From Symbiodinium natans (Eukaryota > Sar > Dinophyceae > Suessiales > Symbiodiniaceae): a stretch of DNA of 21,326 nt. Below are positions 8,625 through 17,452 of this stretch, piece after piece. Each line of letters opens with the position of its first letter. Position 1 is the stretch's first letter. The stretch is taken from assembly GCA_905221605.1 (NCBI GenBank), contig CAJNDS010001524.1, positions 699,736-721,061 of the forward strand. Direction: 5' to 3'. The position numbers and the translations under genes were made by a program. The notes under the pieces were generated by a model, which saw only the letters and a list, made by a program, of their open reading frames with translations, did no database searches and was not told the origin of the DNA.

Positions 8625-8726
8625 AAGGCTTCAAGAACGATGCACATGCCAAGACACGTGCATCCCTTTTTGCACCGCGTTGGGAAGTGTCACATGCTTT
8701 GAGGCTGTACAAAGAGCAAGGCCACC
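8625..8726 (-). repeat. Retrotransposon terminal repeat B2
   Basis: 102 bp, a direct repeat of 8793-8894 with a single mismatch (A at 8656, G at 8824). It forms the 3' end of the element; beyond it lies telomere-like sequence. Confidence 0.95.
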
Positions 8727-8747
8727 GGCGCGGGTGGGAGCGGCGGG

Positions 8748-8793
8748 TTTGCTTGAGCGGCACACATCGAAACATTCAGCCTTACTGAAATCA
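8748..8793 (-). repeat. Retrotransposon terminal repeat A2
   Basis: 46 bp identical to A1 at 17407-17452. It directly abuts B1, so the B1-A2 junction reads GAAGCCTTGATTTC on the element strand. This would match the junction of a circular intermediate. Confidence 0.95.
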
Positions 8794-8894
8794 AGGCTTC
8801 AAGAACGATGCACATGCCAAGACGCGTGCATCCCTTTTTGCACCGCGTTGGGAAGTGTCACATGCTTTGAGGCTGTACAAAGAGCAAGGCCACC
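8794..8894 (-). repeat. Retrotransposon terminal repeat B1
   Basis: Internal copy of B2, ending about 30 bp after the Pol stop codon. Base 8793 is shared with A2, so the exact border is ambiguous by one base. Confidence 0.95.
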
Positions 8895-8924
8895 ATCCAC
8901 CCCGAGTCTCCCATAACTGTGCCG

Positions 8925-11900
8925 TCAAGCACGCTTGCCGGTGGCCAAGAAAAGATGCCAGTGCTTGGGCTGAATCCCAAGCCGTGCCAAGGACGAGACT
9001 TCGTCCAAAATTGCCCTGAAAGATGCCAAAGCAAAGAATACTGCGTCCCGTGTACGAGAGGGGAGCCGTGGCAAAAACTGTATCGCTGACACTTCCTGCA
9101 CGTATATCTCCGTTACACGTGATGTCAACCAGCGACCACGTCTCCGCACCAGCTCCGAGTCTTCACATTGCATCATCAGCCAGGTTGCGCCTCCGGCTCG
9201 CAGCGAAGCGAGCTCCAGCCACGGGAGGCCGGAGCTGTGAGAGCAAGGTAAGCCCAGAACGTTGCAAAGCTGCCGGAACCTGTTACGTAGCGTCTGGCCC
9301 GAGAACGGCCACAAGCGGTCCTCGGCCGTCAGCTTCTCGAAGCCCAGAGCAACGACCTGGAGAAGATCTGGTTGATCTAGTCTAGCAGCTTGGTGCCTCG
9401 CAGCTTTGTAACGGGTCTTTGGCTCGCCTATAGAAAGCAGAGCGTACTCAAGGGTGTGGCCGAAGTCGATGGGCAAAAGCAAGTGCTTGCGCTGTGCTGC
9501 CAGCACCTCTCCTATCCTCAAAAGGCCACCCCAGGCCAACGCAAGGACTGCCGCTACCTGGGTCCAGCCCCAGCTTAGCGCGAGCGTCAGCAAACTGATC
9601 AGCACCTGCCAAGGCAAGGGAACCTGATGTTCGATTGGTTCAGCTCGTTTCCAAGAGAAAGCGATATCCCACGCGGGTTGTACTAACCGCCTCAACTTCG
9701 GCACACGGGCAGTGAAGCTGTTGAGCAACTCGCTGTAGTGAGAGAACGGCCTCCCATTGGTGTAGAGTTGTCTACCGTATCGTACCAGAACAGCATTGAT
9801 GCCATCGACGTCGACATATCCTGCAGTGTCCTCGAAAAGCGCAGAAGGTATGTCATTCTCTTTGAGCCACATTAGGAAGCTTGACCAGAGCTGGTCTCGG
9901 CGAGCCTTGGTTTTTGCTTCGACAGGCCGTCCCAGGGGCAGAGGATCTCCAGCCCTGCGCCTCATGCGTTCCAGGTCACCAGCGTTTCGCGGAGGTGGGC
10001 CATGGCTCAGGACTGAAGGGCTTAAGGCAGAAGGACCCTGAACCCCTGAAAACCCAACCCACAGCAGCACCAGCCAGTAGAACCAGCAAGGGCCCTCACC
10101 AGGGTACCCAAGAGTTGCGTCAAAGGCAAGGGGGGAGGGCACAAAGGTTCTAAAAGAACGACATCGAAAGCGGTCTTCGGGGCGCCCGGCCGGGCGGAAG
10201 TCAGACAGGAGCAGAAGCAGGCGTACCCAACCTGCGGCCCATCGGCGGAGCTTCGGAAGGGCAGCCAGGCACCTAAGCTCTTGAGAGCTGAATTGGGAGA
10301 GACTAAAGCCCGGCAGTGCAGGAGGCAGGGGCTTGTCGCGAGTCGGATGGTCGGCTGGCATGAGTCTGGTAGGGCAGTAGGGAGCGGCCGGATACAGACC
10401 GAAGGCCAAACACACAGCTCCAATTCTCCTCAAACCTTTCTTGAGACCTGCAGATGGGGAGCGCCCTTTGGCGATGGCACAGCGGGCAACGTTGGAGTCG
10501 CACAAAGAGCAGAACCTGGCAGCAACGAGGCCTTGACGAGCCAACTTGCAGCAAAGCCGGTAGACGCAGGCCGTCTCGAGGAGGTTGATGTGGACAGGCC
10601 TTCTCCAAGTCCAAACCGAAACGACCTTCCAGTTGCCGGCCTGGGCAAGCTGGTTTACAAGCGGAGATTCCAAACCTTCGACCTCAAGGGAGCATGACTC
10701 GAGGGCAGCGTGCCTGAGAGAGATGGCGCGCGAGAAAGCTTTAGCAATGGCTAGCGCAAGGGCATCAGGATATGCCGCAGAAGCCTTTGTAGTCTGATGG
10801 CCTTGGGACCGGACATGCGTGTGGTCCTTGCTGCAGCACCTCGTGAGGGAGGACAGGTCGCACGCAACAGCAAGGAAGCGCCAAGGTTTCATGCAAGCCG
10901 TTCCAAAAGCACAGCCGACAGTGAAGATCTCAGAGGCGCCAGGCAGGGCGGCAACAGCCTTCCAAGAGGGCAGTCGAATCATCTTCGAATTTCGAGGCTG
11001 TTCCAAGGCAGAGGCTATACCGTGGTCGTGGCAGGCCTTGAGGACAGTTAGGCTTCTGAGAGCGAGGACAGTGCCAAGCTTGGTCCTCCTTTCAGAGGGA
11101 TCGAACCCGAACGGCTGGGCCCAGGAGCGAAGGGCCGGACGAACCGCATCTGAGAAAGTGGCGCTGGGCGGTCGGACAAACACAGCATCAACGAGCCCCT
11201 CCGTGCTTAAATGGAGGACCCATTCCAGGACTCGAACACAAGTAAAGTCATACTCGGGCGAGATAGTGATGTCGAGCAGGGGCCCGGTGCGCCACCCGAA
11301 CTCTCTGATATACTGACTGACCTTGCCAGTGCCCCCACAAACTTCGATGAAATGAAAGCGGAGAGCAAGGGGCTTCGCGGGCCCAGCCTTGGGAGGCTCG
11401 AAAACGCCGTCGCCCGGCAACTCCTCAAACATTTCGTCAACACGACGCAGGGCAACCCGTTCTCTGGAAAGGAGCCTGGCAGAACTGGCTGTACCCTGGG
11501 TCGAGTGCCAAAGCAAACGGGACACGTGCTCAGGCAGACTGGTCTGGACGATTGCCCCTTTATCGTCGGAGGAGTCGGTGGCAAAGAGGCAAGACAGCCA
11601 TGGCGCAGAGATGTCGGCTGTCAAGATATGAGTGAGCGCGGCAAGCAGCACAAGCTCATCCGCGGTGGTCCTCGGCAGGGGTACAACCTTGACCTGGTCG
11701 GGCTCAACTTGAGAAGCATCAATGAGCTTGTAGCATCTATCAAGCACCGACATTAGGGGTCTACGGTAGAGCAATCCCGAAGTCCAAGCGCCAAGCAGGC
11801 AAAGGTGCAAGTGGTCAGAAGTGGCCTCGAGCCTAGCGACCTCAAGGGTAACCGCCGCAAGCGAGACCCTCTTGGCACGGGAGGGTCCTACCAGACCTAA

Positions 11901-14866
11901 TCCAAGGGCAATGGTAGAAGGTGAAGTGTCTACCTCAGCCCCAGTGCAGGAAGCCACTGGGGCGTCGTTGATGTCCTTTTCAGGAGATCCGAGGATACCG
12001 CTGTCAGCGTAGGCCTCCTTGGCTTTAGCAGCAGCCAGCTCGGCCGAACAAGGCTCCACGGAACCATGAGGCTTCTGCGCGATGCTGTAATAATCGTCGA
12101 TGACGAGGCCTTCAATGAGGCCGTCTCTGCCACCTGGAGGAAACAAGGATGATCCGAGGACTCGAGTGTCGTCACCCAACAAACCATGGCTGGACAGGAA
12201 ATTAGAGTGAGAGGATGTCGCGTACTCTACTCCTAAAGAATCCCCCTGAAGTACAGCGCCAAACCCAAGGTATAGATGGTCGGGCCGGGAAGCGTGGTTG
12301 GCCTCTGCAGGCTCGCGAACTTGGGGCCCGGACCTTTGCAAGAATTCCTGGTAAGCCCACGTCTCGCGAAGACGCGAAGTCGGGAGCGGGGGAACCAAAA
12401 TATTTCGACGGGATCGTCGCAAAGGGACCCTCAGCTGGTGGTAAAAATCTCGCCTGTCTGAGATGTTAATGGACAACCGATGGGTGGAAGGCGAAACATA
12501 AAGCCCCGTCAAGGCGACTCCAGTCGGAATATGTCGAGAGGGACCCGGGATGGACCCTTCGACCCAGTTGCGGCCGCGCCTGTCCGCTATCTGTCTGTCA
12601 GTCGTTTCGTTTTTCAGTGCATTGAACAGGCGTACGCCCTCGTAGGGCCGGGACAGAGGAGGTCCAGCGTCGTGCAGAACGAGCAGGCGTCGAGCATCCC
12701 ATAGCAGCGCGACCTTCTCAAGTTCAGGCACCTTCTCTTGGTTCAGGAGGGGGACGTCTGCCCGGCCTGGCGGGGCCACCTCCTCCAAGACCAGACTGTT
12801 CGGCTCCCTGAAAGCCAGGTACAATGAAGGATCAAGGTAGGGCGATGGATCCCAATTGCCCTGGCCACTGAGTTTAAGGCGCTCGACCTGGAGCGACCGA
12901 TAAGGAGAAAGGGCCGCTTCCTTCTCCTCAGAGGTTTGGGTCACTCCCGGAAAAGCGGGCCCGTATGGATCAAAAGAAGGGCCCATTTTGGTGAGGAAAC
13001 TTGAGACTTCACCAAGCCGTGCAATTAATTGAGCTGATCGGCGCGACGCCGCCGGCACATTGACAGGCGGGATGGCACCGCAAGCTCTGACAAGCCTCTC
13101 AATGTACCGCAGAGCATTGGTCTGAGCAGCATTGGGCGGCCTCCGCAGGGCCGCTCTTGGCACGAAAGAGCAGCCGGCATGAAGGTAGTCGAGGGCCGCA
13201 ACGGTCACGAAAACAACTCGTTGGATGCCCAGGCGTCCGCGGGCGCGGGAGTTCATGCGCGGGTCCGGTTGCCTGAATACTCCTTTGTAGGGCAGAGGCA
13301 GCGGGAACAGAGACTTGGCAGGAGGCATCGAGCCATCCTGGTGCAGGTGCAAAATGGAGGACAGGAAGGCCGCGAAGGGGGTCCTCGTCCGGATAATCCG
13401 AAAAGCAAAAGAGAGCGACCACCGTCGAAAAGAAAGGCAGCCTGCCGTAGGGCCATGGTCCTGTGATGACTTAGGCCGGGAGTTGTCCGCGAGGGTCTTA
13501 GCCTCGCGTTCCTCCGGAGGAAGGTAGGCAGGTGCAGCGGGGTGCTCTTTTCTAGTCACGCCACAGGAAGGCAGACTTTGAGGCATTGAATTCGAAGTGC
13601 AGACAAATGGCACGGAGGGTTCATGGCGACCTGCTGCAGCCAGGACAGCAGACCTTTGCTGGGATTTGGGGCATTGAGTGCCAGAAGAAGCGCTTGAAGC
13701 CAGGGACGAGTCGGCAGCAAAAGAGAACGATGAGCCGACGTCGTCAGGGCTAGAAGGCAGTGGGGCAAGAGGGCACTCAGCGCCCAGGGCCGGAAGCGAG
13801 CAGGCTGCGACAGGGACAAGTCCAGGCGGGGCACTGTGGAGAAGTGGGCACTCATGGCCCGCCGGAGGCGAGCCGGCCGCGACAGAGAAAAACAGTTCGC
13901 TTTGACCTGGTTTGCTGCAGGGCAGGACAAGTGGGCACTCAGGGCCCACGGCCGGAGGCGAGCCGGCAGCGACAGGGACAAGTCCAGGAGGGGCGCATCG
14001 AAACGGATCTCTGCAGGGCTGGACAAGTGGGCACTCATGGCCCGCCGGAGGCGAGCCGGCAGCGACAGAGAAAAGTAGTGCACTTTGCGCTGGATTGCTG
14101 CAGGGCAGGACAGGCGGGCACTCAGGGCCCACGGCCGGAGGCGAGCCGGCAGCGACAGGGACAAGTCCAGGAGGGGCGCGTCGAAACGGATCTCCGCAGG
14201 GCTGGACAAGTGGGCACTCATGGCCCGCCGGAGGCGAGCCGGCAGCGACAGAGAAAAGCAGTGCACTTTGCGCTGGATTGCTGCAGGGCAGGACAGGTGG
14301 GCACTCAAGGCCCACGGCCGGAGACGAGCCGGCAGCGACAGAGAAAAACGCAGGATGGACAAGTCCAGGAGGGGCGCGTGGAACTGGATTTCTGCATGGC
14401 TGGACCGGGCACTCATGACCCATGGCCGGAGGCGAGCCGGCAGCGACAGAGGCAGGTGGCGCAGGATTTTTGCAGGAGTGGACAAGTAGGCACTCATGGC
14501 CCACAGCTGGAGACGAGCCAGCAGCGACAGGGTGGAAGAAGTTGCATGGCAGGACAGGTGGGCACTCACGACCCACGGCCGGAGGCGAGCCGGCAGCGAC
14601 AAGGCTGGGAGACGCAAGGCAAGCGTGATGTGAGGCATGAATAGCAGAACCAAAGCGGGGGCTCTCAGGGCCCGGAACCAGAGGCGAGCCAGCGAAGCTG
14701 CAAAAGGGAGGAAAACTGCTTGAGTGCATCGGGCACGCATGGCCCCGGACAGGTGAGGGGGCGACCGCAAAGGGCACACTGCTAACAGGAGCAGACAGCG
14801 AACAAGTGGGCAGGGCACCCTGAGCTGCCAAAAGGGGGAACAAAAGGAGCTGCCTAGGGCCTGTCA
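8925..14866 (-). CDS. pol: Retrotransposon Pol: repeat domain, RT, RNase H with embedded methyltransferase, tyrosine recombinase
   Basis: The frame is open from 17102, and residues are numbered from there, but only the part after the ORF2 stop looks like protein. A Cys/Pro-rich tandem repeat spans residues 831-1121. Reverse transcriptase motif A is DRRDFYHQL (catalytic D1549), motif B QGDSLGVEYA, motif C VIDDYY (D1669, D1670). The RNase H residues are D1843 (ATDSSDDKG), E2176 (HINLLE), D2202 (CDSNVA) and D2251 (ADHPTRD). Between the first two lies a methyltransferase-like domain (about 1915-2115) with FIEVCGGTGK, RPPSATFS and EQP. The C-terminal tyrosine recombinase has R2529 (GLLRIGEVL), R2635 (SLRAGGATW), W2658 (GRW) and the nucleophile Y2667. 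It acts in copying the RNA and joining the DNA to the genome. It lies -1 relative to ORF2, and no canonical slippery heptamer was noticed near the ORF2 end. The first in-frame ATGs are at 15155 (inside ORF2) and 14729, so the true start is unknown. Confidence 0.85.
13740..14612 (-). repeat. Coding tandem repeat, about 10 units of 24-36 codons
   Basis: In the Pol frame each unit carries the core VAAGSPPAxGxECP with a PC a few residues later. Two unit types alternate: one ends SNPAQSALLFS, the other DPFRxAPPGLVP. This gives a higher-order dimer of about 60 codons that is repeated about three times. Unit lengths are multiples of three, so all frames on both strands stay open and produce misleading long ORFs. 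Confidence 0.9.
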
Positions 14867-16552
14867 AGACCCTTCTGCTTTGGGCTTTCGGGGAAACCTT
14901 GGCTTTCTCGGAGGCTTTCTGGGCGAGTCCTCCTCCTGACCTGTCCTGCGAGGCGCTGACCCGGACCCTGAGGCCTCGTTCCTCCTTGCCAGAATCGCGT
15001 CGGCTTCTTTCAAATAAGCCAGCGCGGTCGTGGCCCACGGCGCGGGACAGAGAGGGGCCCACGCCCTCAGGCGAGGATTGTTTGGGGTGCCTCGTCCTTG
15101 AAAGATCTGCGCAGGCGGGTCCGGGAACAATGAAAGGGTGTAGGCAACCTCCCATCGCCCATGATCTTGCGCTGCCTGTTCGGTCGCCACAAGCATCAAT
15201 GAGATCAAGTCCAAACTGCCCGCCACCTCGCCAGTCAGGAGGAGGTCGGCGACCTGGCTGAGCATGTACATGATGAGCCCCAGCTCCCTCTGGTGTTGGT
15301 AACCTCCATAACGCTCCAGGTAGTCGCTGAAACGGAAAGGCGCAGCCGACCCTTGGATCTCGGAGAGGCTCCGGGGCAAAGGCCCTGTTGGGTTCATACG
15401 CCTGAAGCCTGACTGAGCGACGGCCAGCATGAAGTTGCCTGAATAGGTCGCGAGTTCCGCCTGTAGCTTCTCGCGCTTTGCCGAGCCTTTTGTAGAGAGG
15501 GCCGATGACCCCTGGCCTCCTCCGCCGAAGTCTCCTGAGTTCTCCGAGGCCTGGCTGATCAAGTGGTTGACCAGGAGAGTCAGGGCGTTGCTCTGTTGAG
15601 CCAGGGAGGCTCCAAGCCCAGCACCCTCTAGCACCTCGCTCCCATCCTCGGGCAGTCCCACCGTCGGGGCAGGAGGAGGGTCCAGAAGCTGAGTTGCACG
15701 GACCTTTGGCGGGGGCCCGAAGCAAGCGGCAAAGGCTGATGCGGTGTCGGGGCTGGCCTTGTTTGCTGCTGGCAAAAGGAAAGGCATGCGATGCGCAGGC
15801 GGGGGCTGCATGGGAGTGGCCCGGTTGACCGGGGCTGCTGGAACCTGATTGGCCTGAACCTGCTCTTCTAGAGCCTGCTGGCGTTCTGTCAGAGAGCCAA
15901 GCTGGCTGGCCAGTTTGGGCATGACTTCTAGAAGGGAGGAGAGCTGAGAAGCCAGCTGTGCCGTGGTAGGCTTCTTCGTCTTGGGGGCCTTGGCAGCCGC
16001 CTTTGGGCCTGCTGGAGGATTGCGTGGCACCTCCTCGACCTGCTCTTCTTCCGGAGCCGTGTAAAACCCCATTCTTTCGGCATCTGCGGTGTGCAGCCAA
16101 GCCCGAGCTAAACCCAGCAAAGCCTCGACGTTGGGAAACCTGCCAGGGTGCTCTGGGTCGAAAGGTGTCACGCCAGTGTCCACCAGAGGCTCGTACACTG
16201 AAAGGTGGCTCGCAGCCATGTCGGAAACGTCCACAAGCAAGATAGGGAGAGAAGCACCGGCAGGCTGCTCCTCGCCCTCCTCGGTCTCCTCGACGGCTGG
16301 GACATCCAAAACGGTCGAAGGTCCATGCAAGGTTGTCGGATCCGCGTCCTCTCCTGCAAGAAGCAGGTTTGGGGGCACGCTGTTGGCAGGCAGTGCCAGG
16401 AGCATACCTCCGGGCCTTTGCATGACAGGGCAGCAGAGAACCTTGGCATTGCGATCGCCTGGACTGCCGGCGACAGGGGGACCAGCAAGGTATGGCGTCA
16501 GAACACCGTAGGTGGCATAGGCGAGCTCGGAGGCATCTAGCGCATCCATCAT
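14864..16552 (-). CDS. gag: Retrotransposon ORF2, Gag-like structural protein
   Basis: 562 residues. It is presumed to coat the element RNA and form the particle in which reverse transcription occurs, by position and character, not by a named domain. The N-terminal third is acidic and proline-rich. A coiled coil lies near residues 197-232 (LASQLSSLLEVMPKLASQL and on). A dense region near 406-480 (FSDYLERYGGYQHQREL, then VATEQAAQDHGRWEVAY) looks like the folded core. The tail RKPPRKPRFPRKPKAEGS is strongly basic, as expected for nucleic acid binding, and there is no CCHC zinc knuckle. Its ATG overlaps the ORF1 TGA as ATGA (16549-16552), so it is probably translated by termination-reinitiation. 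The Pol frame continues in -1. Confidence 0.75.
   Translation of the reverse strand: MMDALDASELAYATYGVLTPYLAGPPVAGSPGDRNAKVLCCPVMQRPGGMLLALPANSVPPNLLLAGEDADPTTLHGPSTVLDVPAVEETEEGEEQPAGASLPILLVDVSDMAASHLSVYEPLVDTGVTPFDPEHPGRFPNVEALLGLARAWLHTADAERMGFYTAPEEEQVEEVPRNPPAGPKAAAKAPKTKKPTTAQLASQLSSLLEVMPKLASQLGSLTERQQALEEQVQANQVPAAPVNRATPMQPPPAHRMPFLLPAANKASPDTASAFAACFGPPPKVRATQLLDPPPAPTVGLPEDGSEVLEGAGLGASLAQQSNALTLLVNHLISQASENSGDFGGGGQGSSALSTKGSAKREKLQAELATYSGNFMLAVAQSGFRRMNPTGPLPRSLSEIQGSAAPFRFSDYLERYGGYQHQRELGLIMYMLSQVADLLLTGEVAGSLDLISLMLVATEQAAQDHGRWEVAYTLSLFPDPPAQIFQGRGTPNNPRLRAWAPLCPAPWATTALAYLKEADAILARRNEASGSGSAPRRTGQEEDSPRKPPRKPRFPRKPKAEGS
16549..16552 (-). promoter_or_regulatory. ATGA stop-start overlap between ORF1 and ORF2
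   Basis: The element strand reads CCATGATGG: TGA ends ORF1 and the ATG one base earlier opens ORF2. Such overlaps mediate termination-reinitiation in several bicistronic retroelements and RNA viruses. Confidence 0.7.
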
Positions 16553-17106
16553 GGCTCCTCTGGCGGGAAATCAACACCTGCAGCTCGACAATAGACCCTA
16601 CACTCGCCCTCAGTGGGAAAGCCGTGGCACACCGTGTCGTGCGACAGCCGCCCGACGGCCAGTTTAAAGGACCCAAAGCTCTTGTAAAAACCACCCCTTC
16701 CCAAGCGAGGATTTCTGAGAACCACGTAAACCCTTGGTCTGACCGAAAGATCTGGGGTAGGCTCCACGCAATGCAGCTCTCCTCGAAGCACTCGACCGGC
16801 GGAAAGGCCTGCGGCCCAGGCTCTCGCGGCGCGAGAGGCCCTGACTGAAGGAGCCAGGGTAACACAAAGATGCAGGCACTCAGAAGGCAGAGGGCTAGGG
16901 GCAGGACTGGAACCACTAGGGGTCTGGGGTAATGTGACAGAGCTGGTTGCAGCAGGTGGTGTTGGAGACTCGACCAATTGCCAGCCGTTTTGAGACACAC
17001 CGCCCTCGAGGGCTTGTACAATGGCCCCGGAAGCAATATGCAGTTGTTCAAAGGCCTGAGAGAGCGCTTGAAGGTCAAAAGAGCCTTCCGTAAGCTCGTC
17101 ACTCAT
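16549..17106 (-). CDS. Retrotransposon ORF1, possible RNase H1-type hybrid-binding domain
   Basis: 185 residues, the first gene of the element after a 300-bp leader. Residues 1-40 are helical and acidic (SDELTEGSFDLQALSQAFEQ). A Pro/Ser linker follows to about 80. The C-terminal part (about 120-178) reads VYVVLRNPRLGRGGFYKSF, then LAVGRLS and HGFPTEGECRVYC. The spacing Y-V-V-x-x-G...G.Y/F..W/F....V......GF.T..E...Y is that of the small domain at the N-terminus of eukaryotic RNase H1 and of caulimovirus P6-like proteins, which binds RNA/DNA hybrids. That identity is an inference from pattern, not a search result. If it is right, the protein would bind the reverse-transcription intermediate. 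It ends with the ATGA overlap to ORF2. Confidence 0.7.
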   Translation of the reverse strand: MSDELTEGSFDLQALSQAFEQLHIASGAIVQALEGGVSQNGWQLVESPTPPAATSSVTLPQTPSGSSPAPSPLPSECLHLCVTLAPSVRASRAARAWAAGLSAGRVLRGELHCVEPTPDLSVRPRVYVVLRNPRLGRGGFYKSFGSFKLAVGRLSHDTVCHGFPTEGECRVYCRAAGVDFPPEEP

Positions 17107-17406
17107 GCAAGTAGGCCCGCAGCCTAGGATACACGTTGGGTCGGCGAGTGACTAAAGCCGGGGAAGAGGTGCCGGTGTCTCCTGCCCCGATGCCTGAAGG
17201 ACAAGAGGGCCAGGAAGGAGGAGCAACAAAGAGGGTCCTGCGGAAGAGGAAGAGCGTTAGGAGGGCCCCAACCCCAAGGCCGGATACAAAAGCGAGGGTG
17301 AGGACGGATAGGGAGCCAGTGCAGTGCGCTGGGCAAACTAAACCCCACCAACCCGAAGCTGAACCGGCCGAAAGAAAACCCAGAACCTGGGGGACCCAGG
17401 CCACCA
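17107..17406 (-). other. Retrotransposon 5' leader
   Basis: 300 bp between A1 and the ORF1 ATG. It is expected to hold the promoter and packaging signals, but no motif was recognised. Two minus-strand frames across it are open by base composition only. The word AGGCCACCAT next to A1 (17397-17406) also occurs at the B1 border (8887-8896). Confidence 0.6.
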
Positions 17407-17452
17407 TTTGCTTGAGCGGCACACATCGAAACATTCAGCCTTACTGAAATCA
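17407..17452 (-). repeat. Retrotransposon terminal repeat A1
   Basis: 46 bp identical to A2 at 8748-8793. It is the 5' end of the element, and the next base outward starts telomere-like GGGTTTAGGG. Confidence 0.95.

Larger units (their letters stand above)
8625..17452 (-). mobile_element. Full-length tyrosine-recombinase retrotransposon (DIRS-order; PAT/Ngaro-type split repeats)
   Basis: An 8,828-bp element read on the minus strand. The 5' end is repeat A1 (17407-17452). Then come a 300-bp leader, ORF1, ORF2 and the Pol frame, a leader-length 3' UTR of about 30 bp, and the 3' terminus B1 (8794-8894), A2 (8748-8793), a 21-bp spacer and B2 (8625-8726). Known members of this order use reverse transcriptase, RNase H and a tyrosine recombinase instead of a DDE integrase, and make no target duplication; none is seen here. 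A methyltransferase is often present in DIRS-type elements. The copy looks young: all frames are intact and B1/B2 differ by one base in 102. Both flanks are TTTAGGG-like sequence. LTR-type structure is ruled out because the repeats are split and short. Confidence 0.9.

Noticed and set aside
8625-8894. LTR or simple tandem duplication
   Set aside because: Only B is duplicated here, with A2 between the copies and A1 at the far end of the element; this is the split-repeat structure of YR elements, and no integrase of the DDE type is present.
13760-14644. 294-codon plus-strand frame with GGEPAATE or EASRQRQ repeats
   Set aside because: Antisense shadow of the Pol repeat domain.
13556-14818. 420-codon minus-strand frame rich in LSLPARLRPW repeats
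   Set aside because: It is another frame of the same tandem repeat, kept open because unit lengths are multiples of three; the Pol frame continues into reverse transcriptase.
14899-16540. Several plus-strand frames of 80-140 codons opposite ORF2
   Set aside because: Antisense shadows in GC-rich coding DNA without recognisable domains.
14867-17102. N-terminal 745 codons of the giant 2725-codon frame as real protein
   Set aside because: The frame opens with GTG right after a stop, has no ATG for about 650 codons, has Arg/Ser/Pro-rich shadow composition and overlaps ORF1 and ORF2, which look like real proteins.
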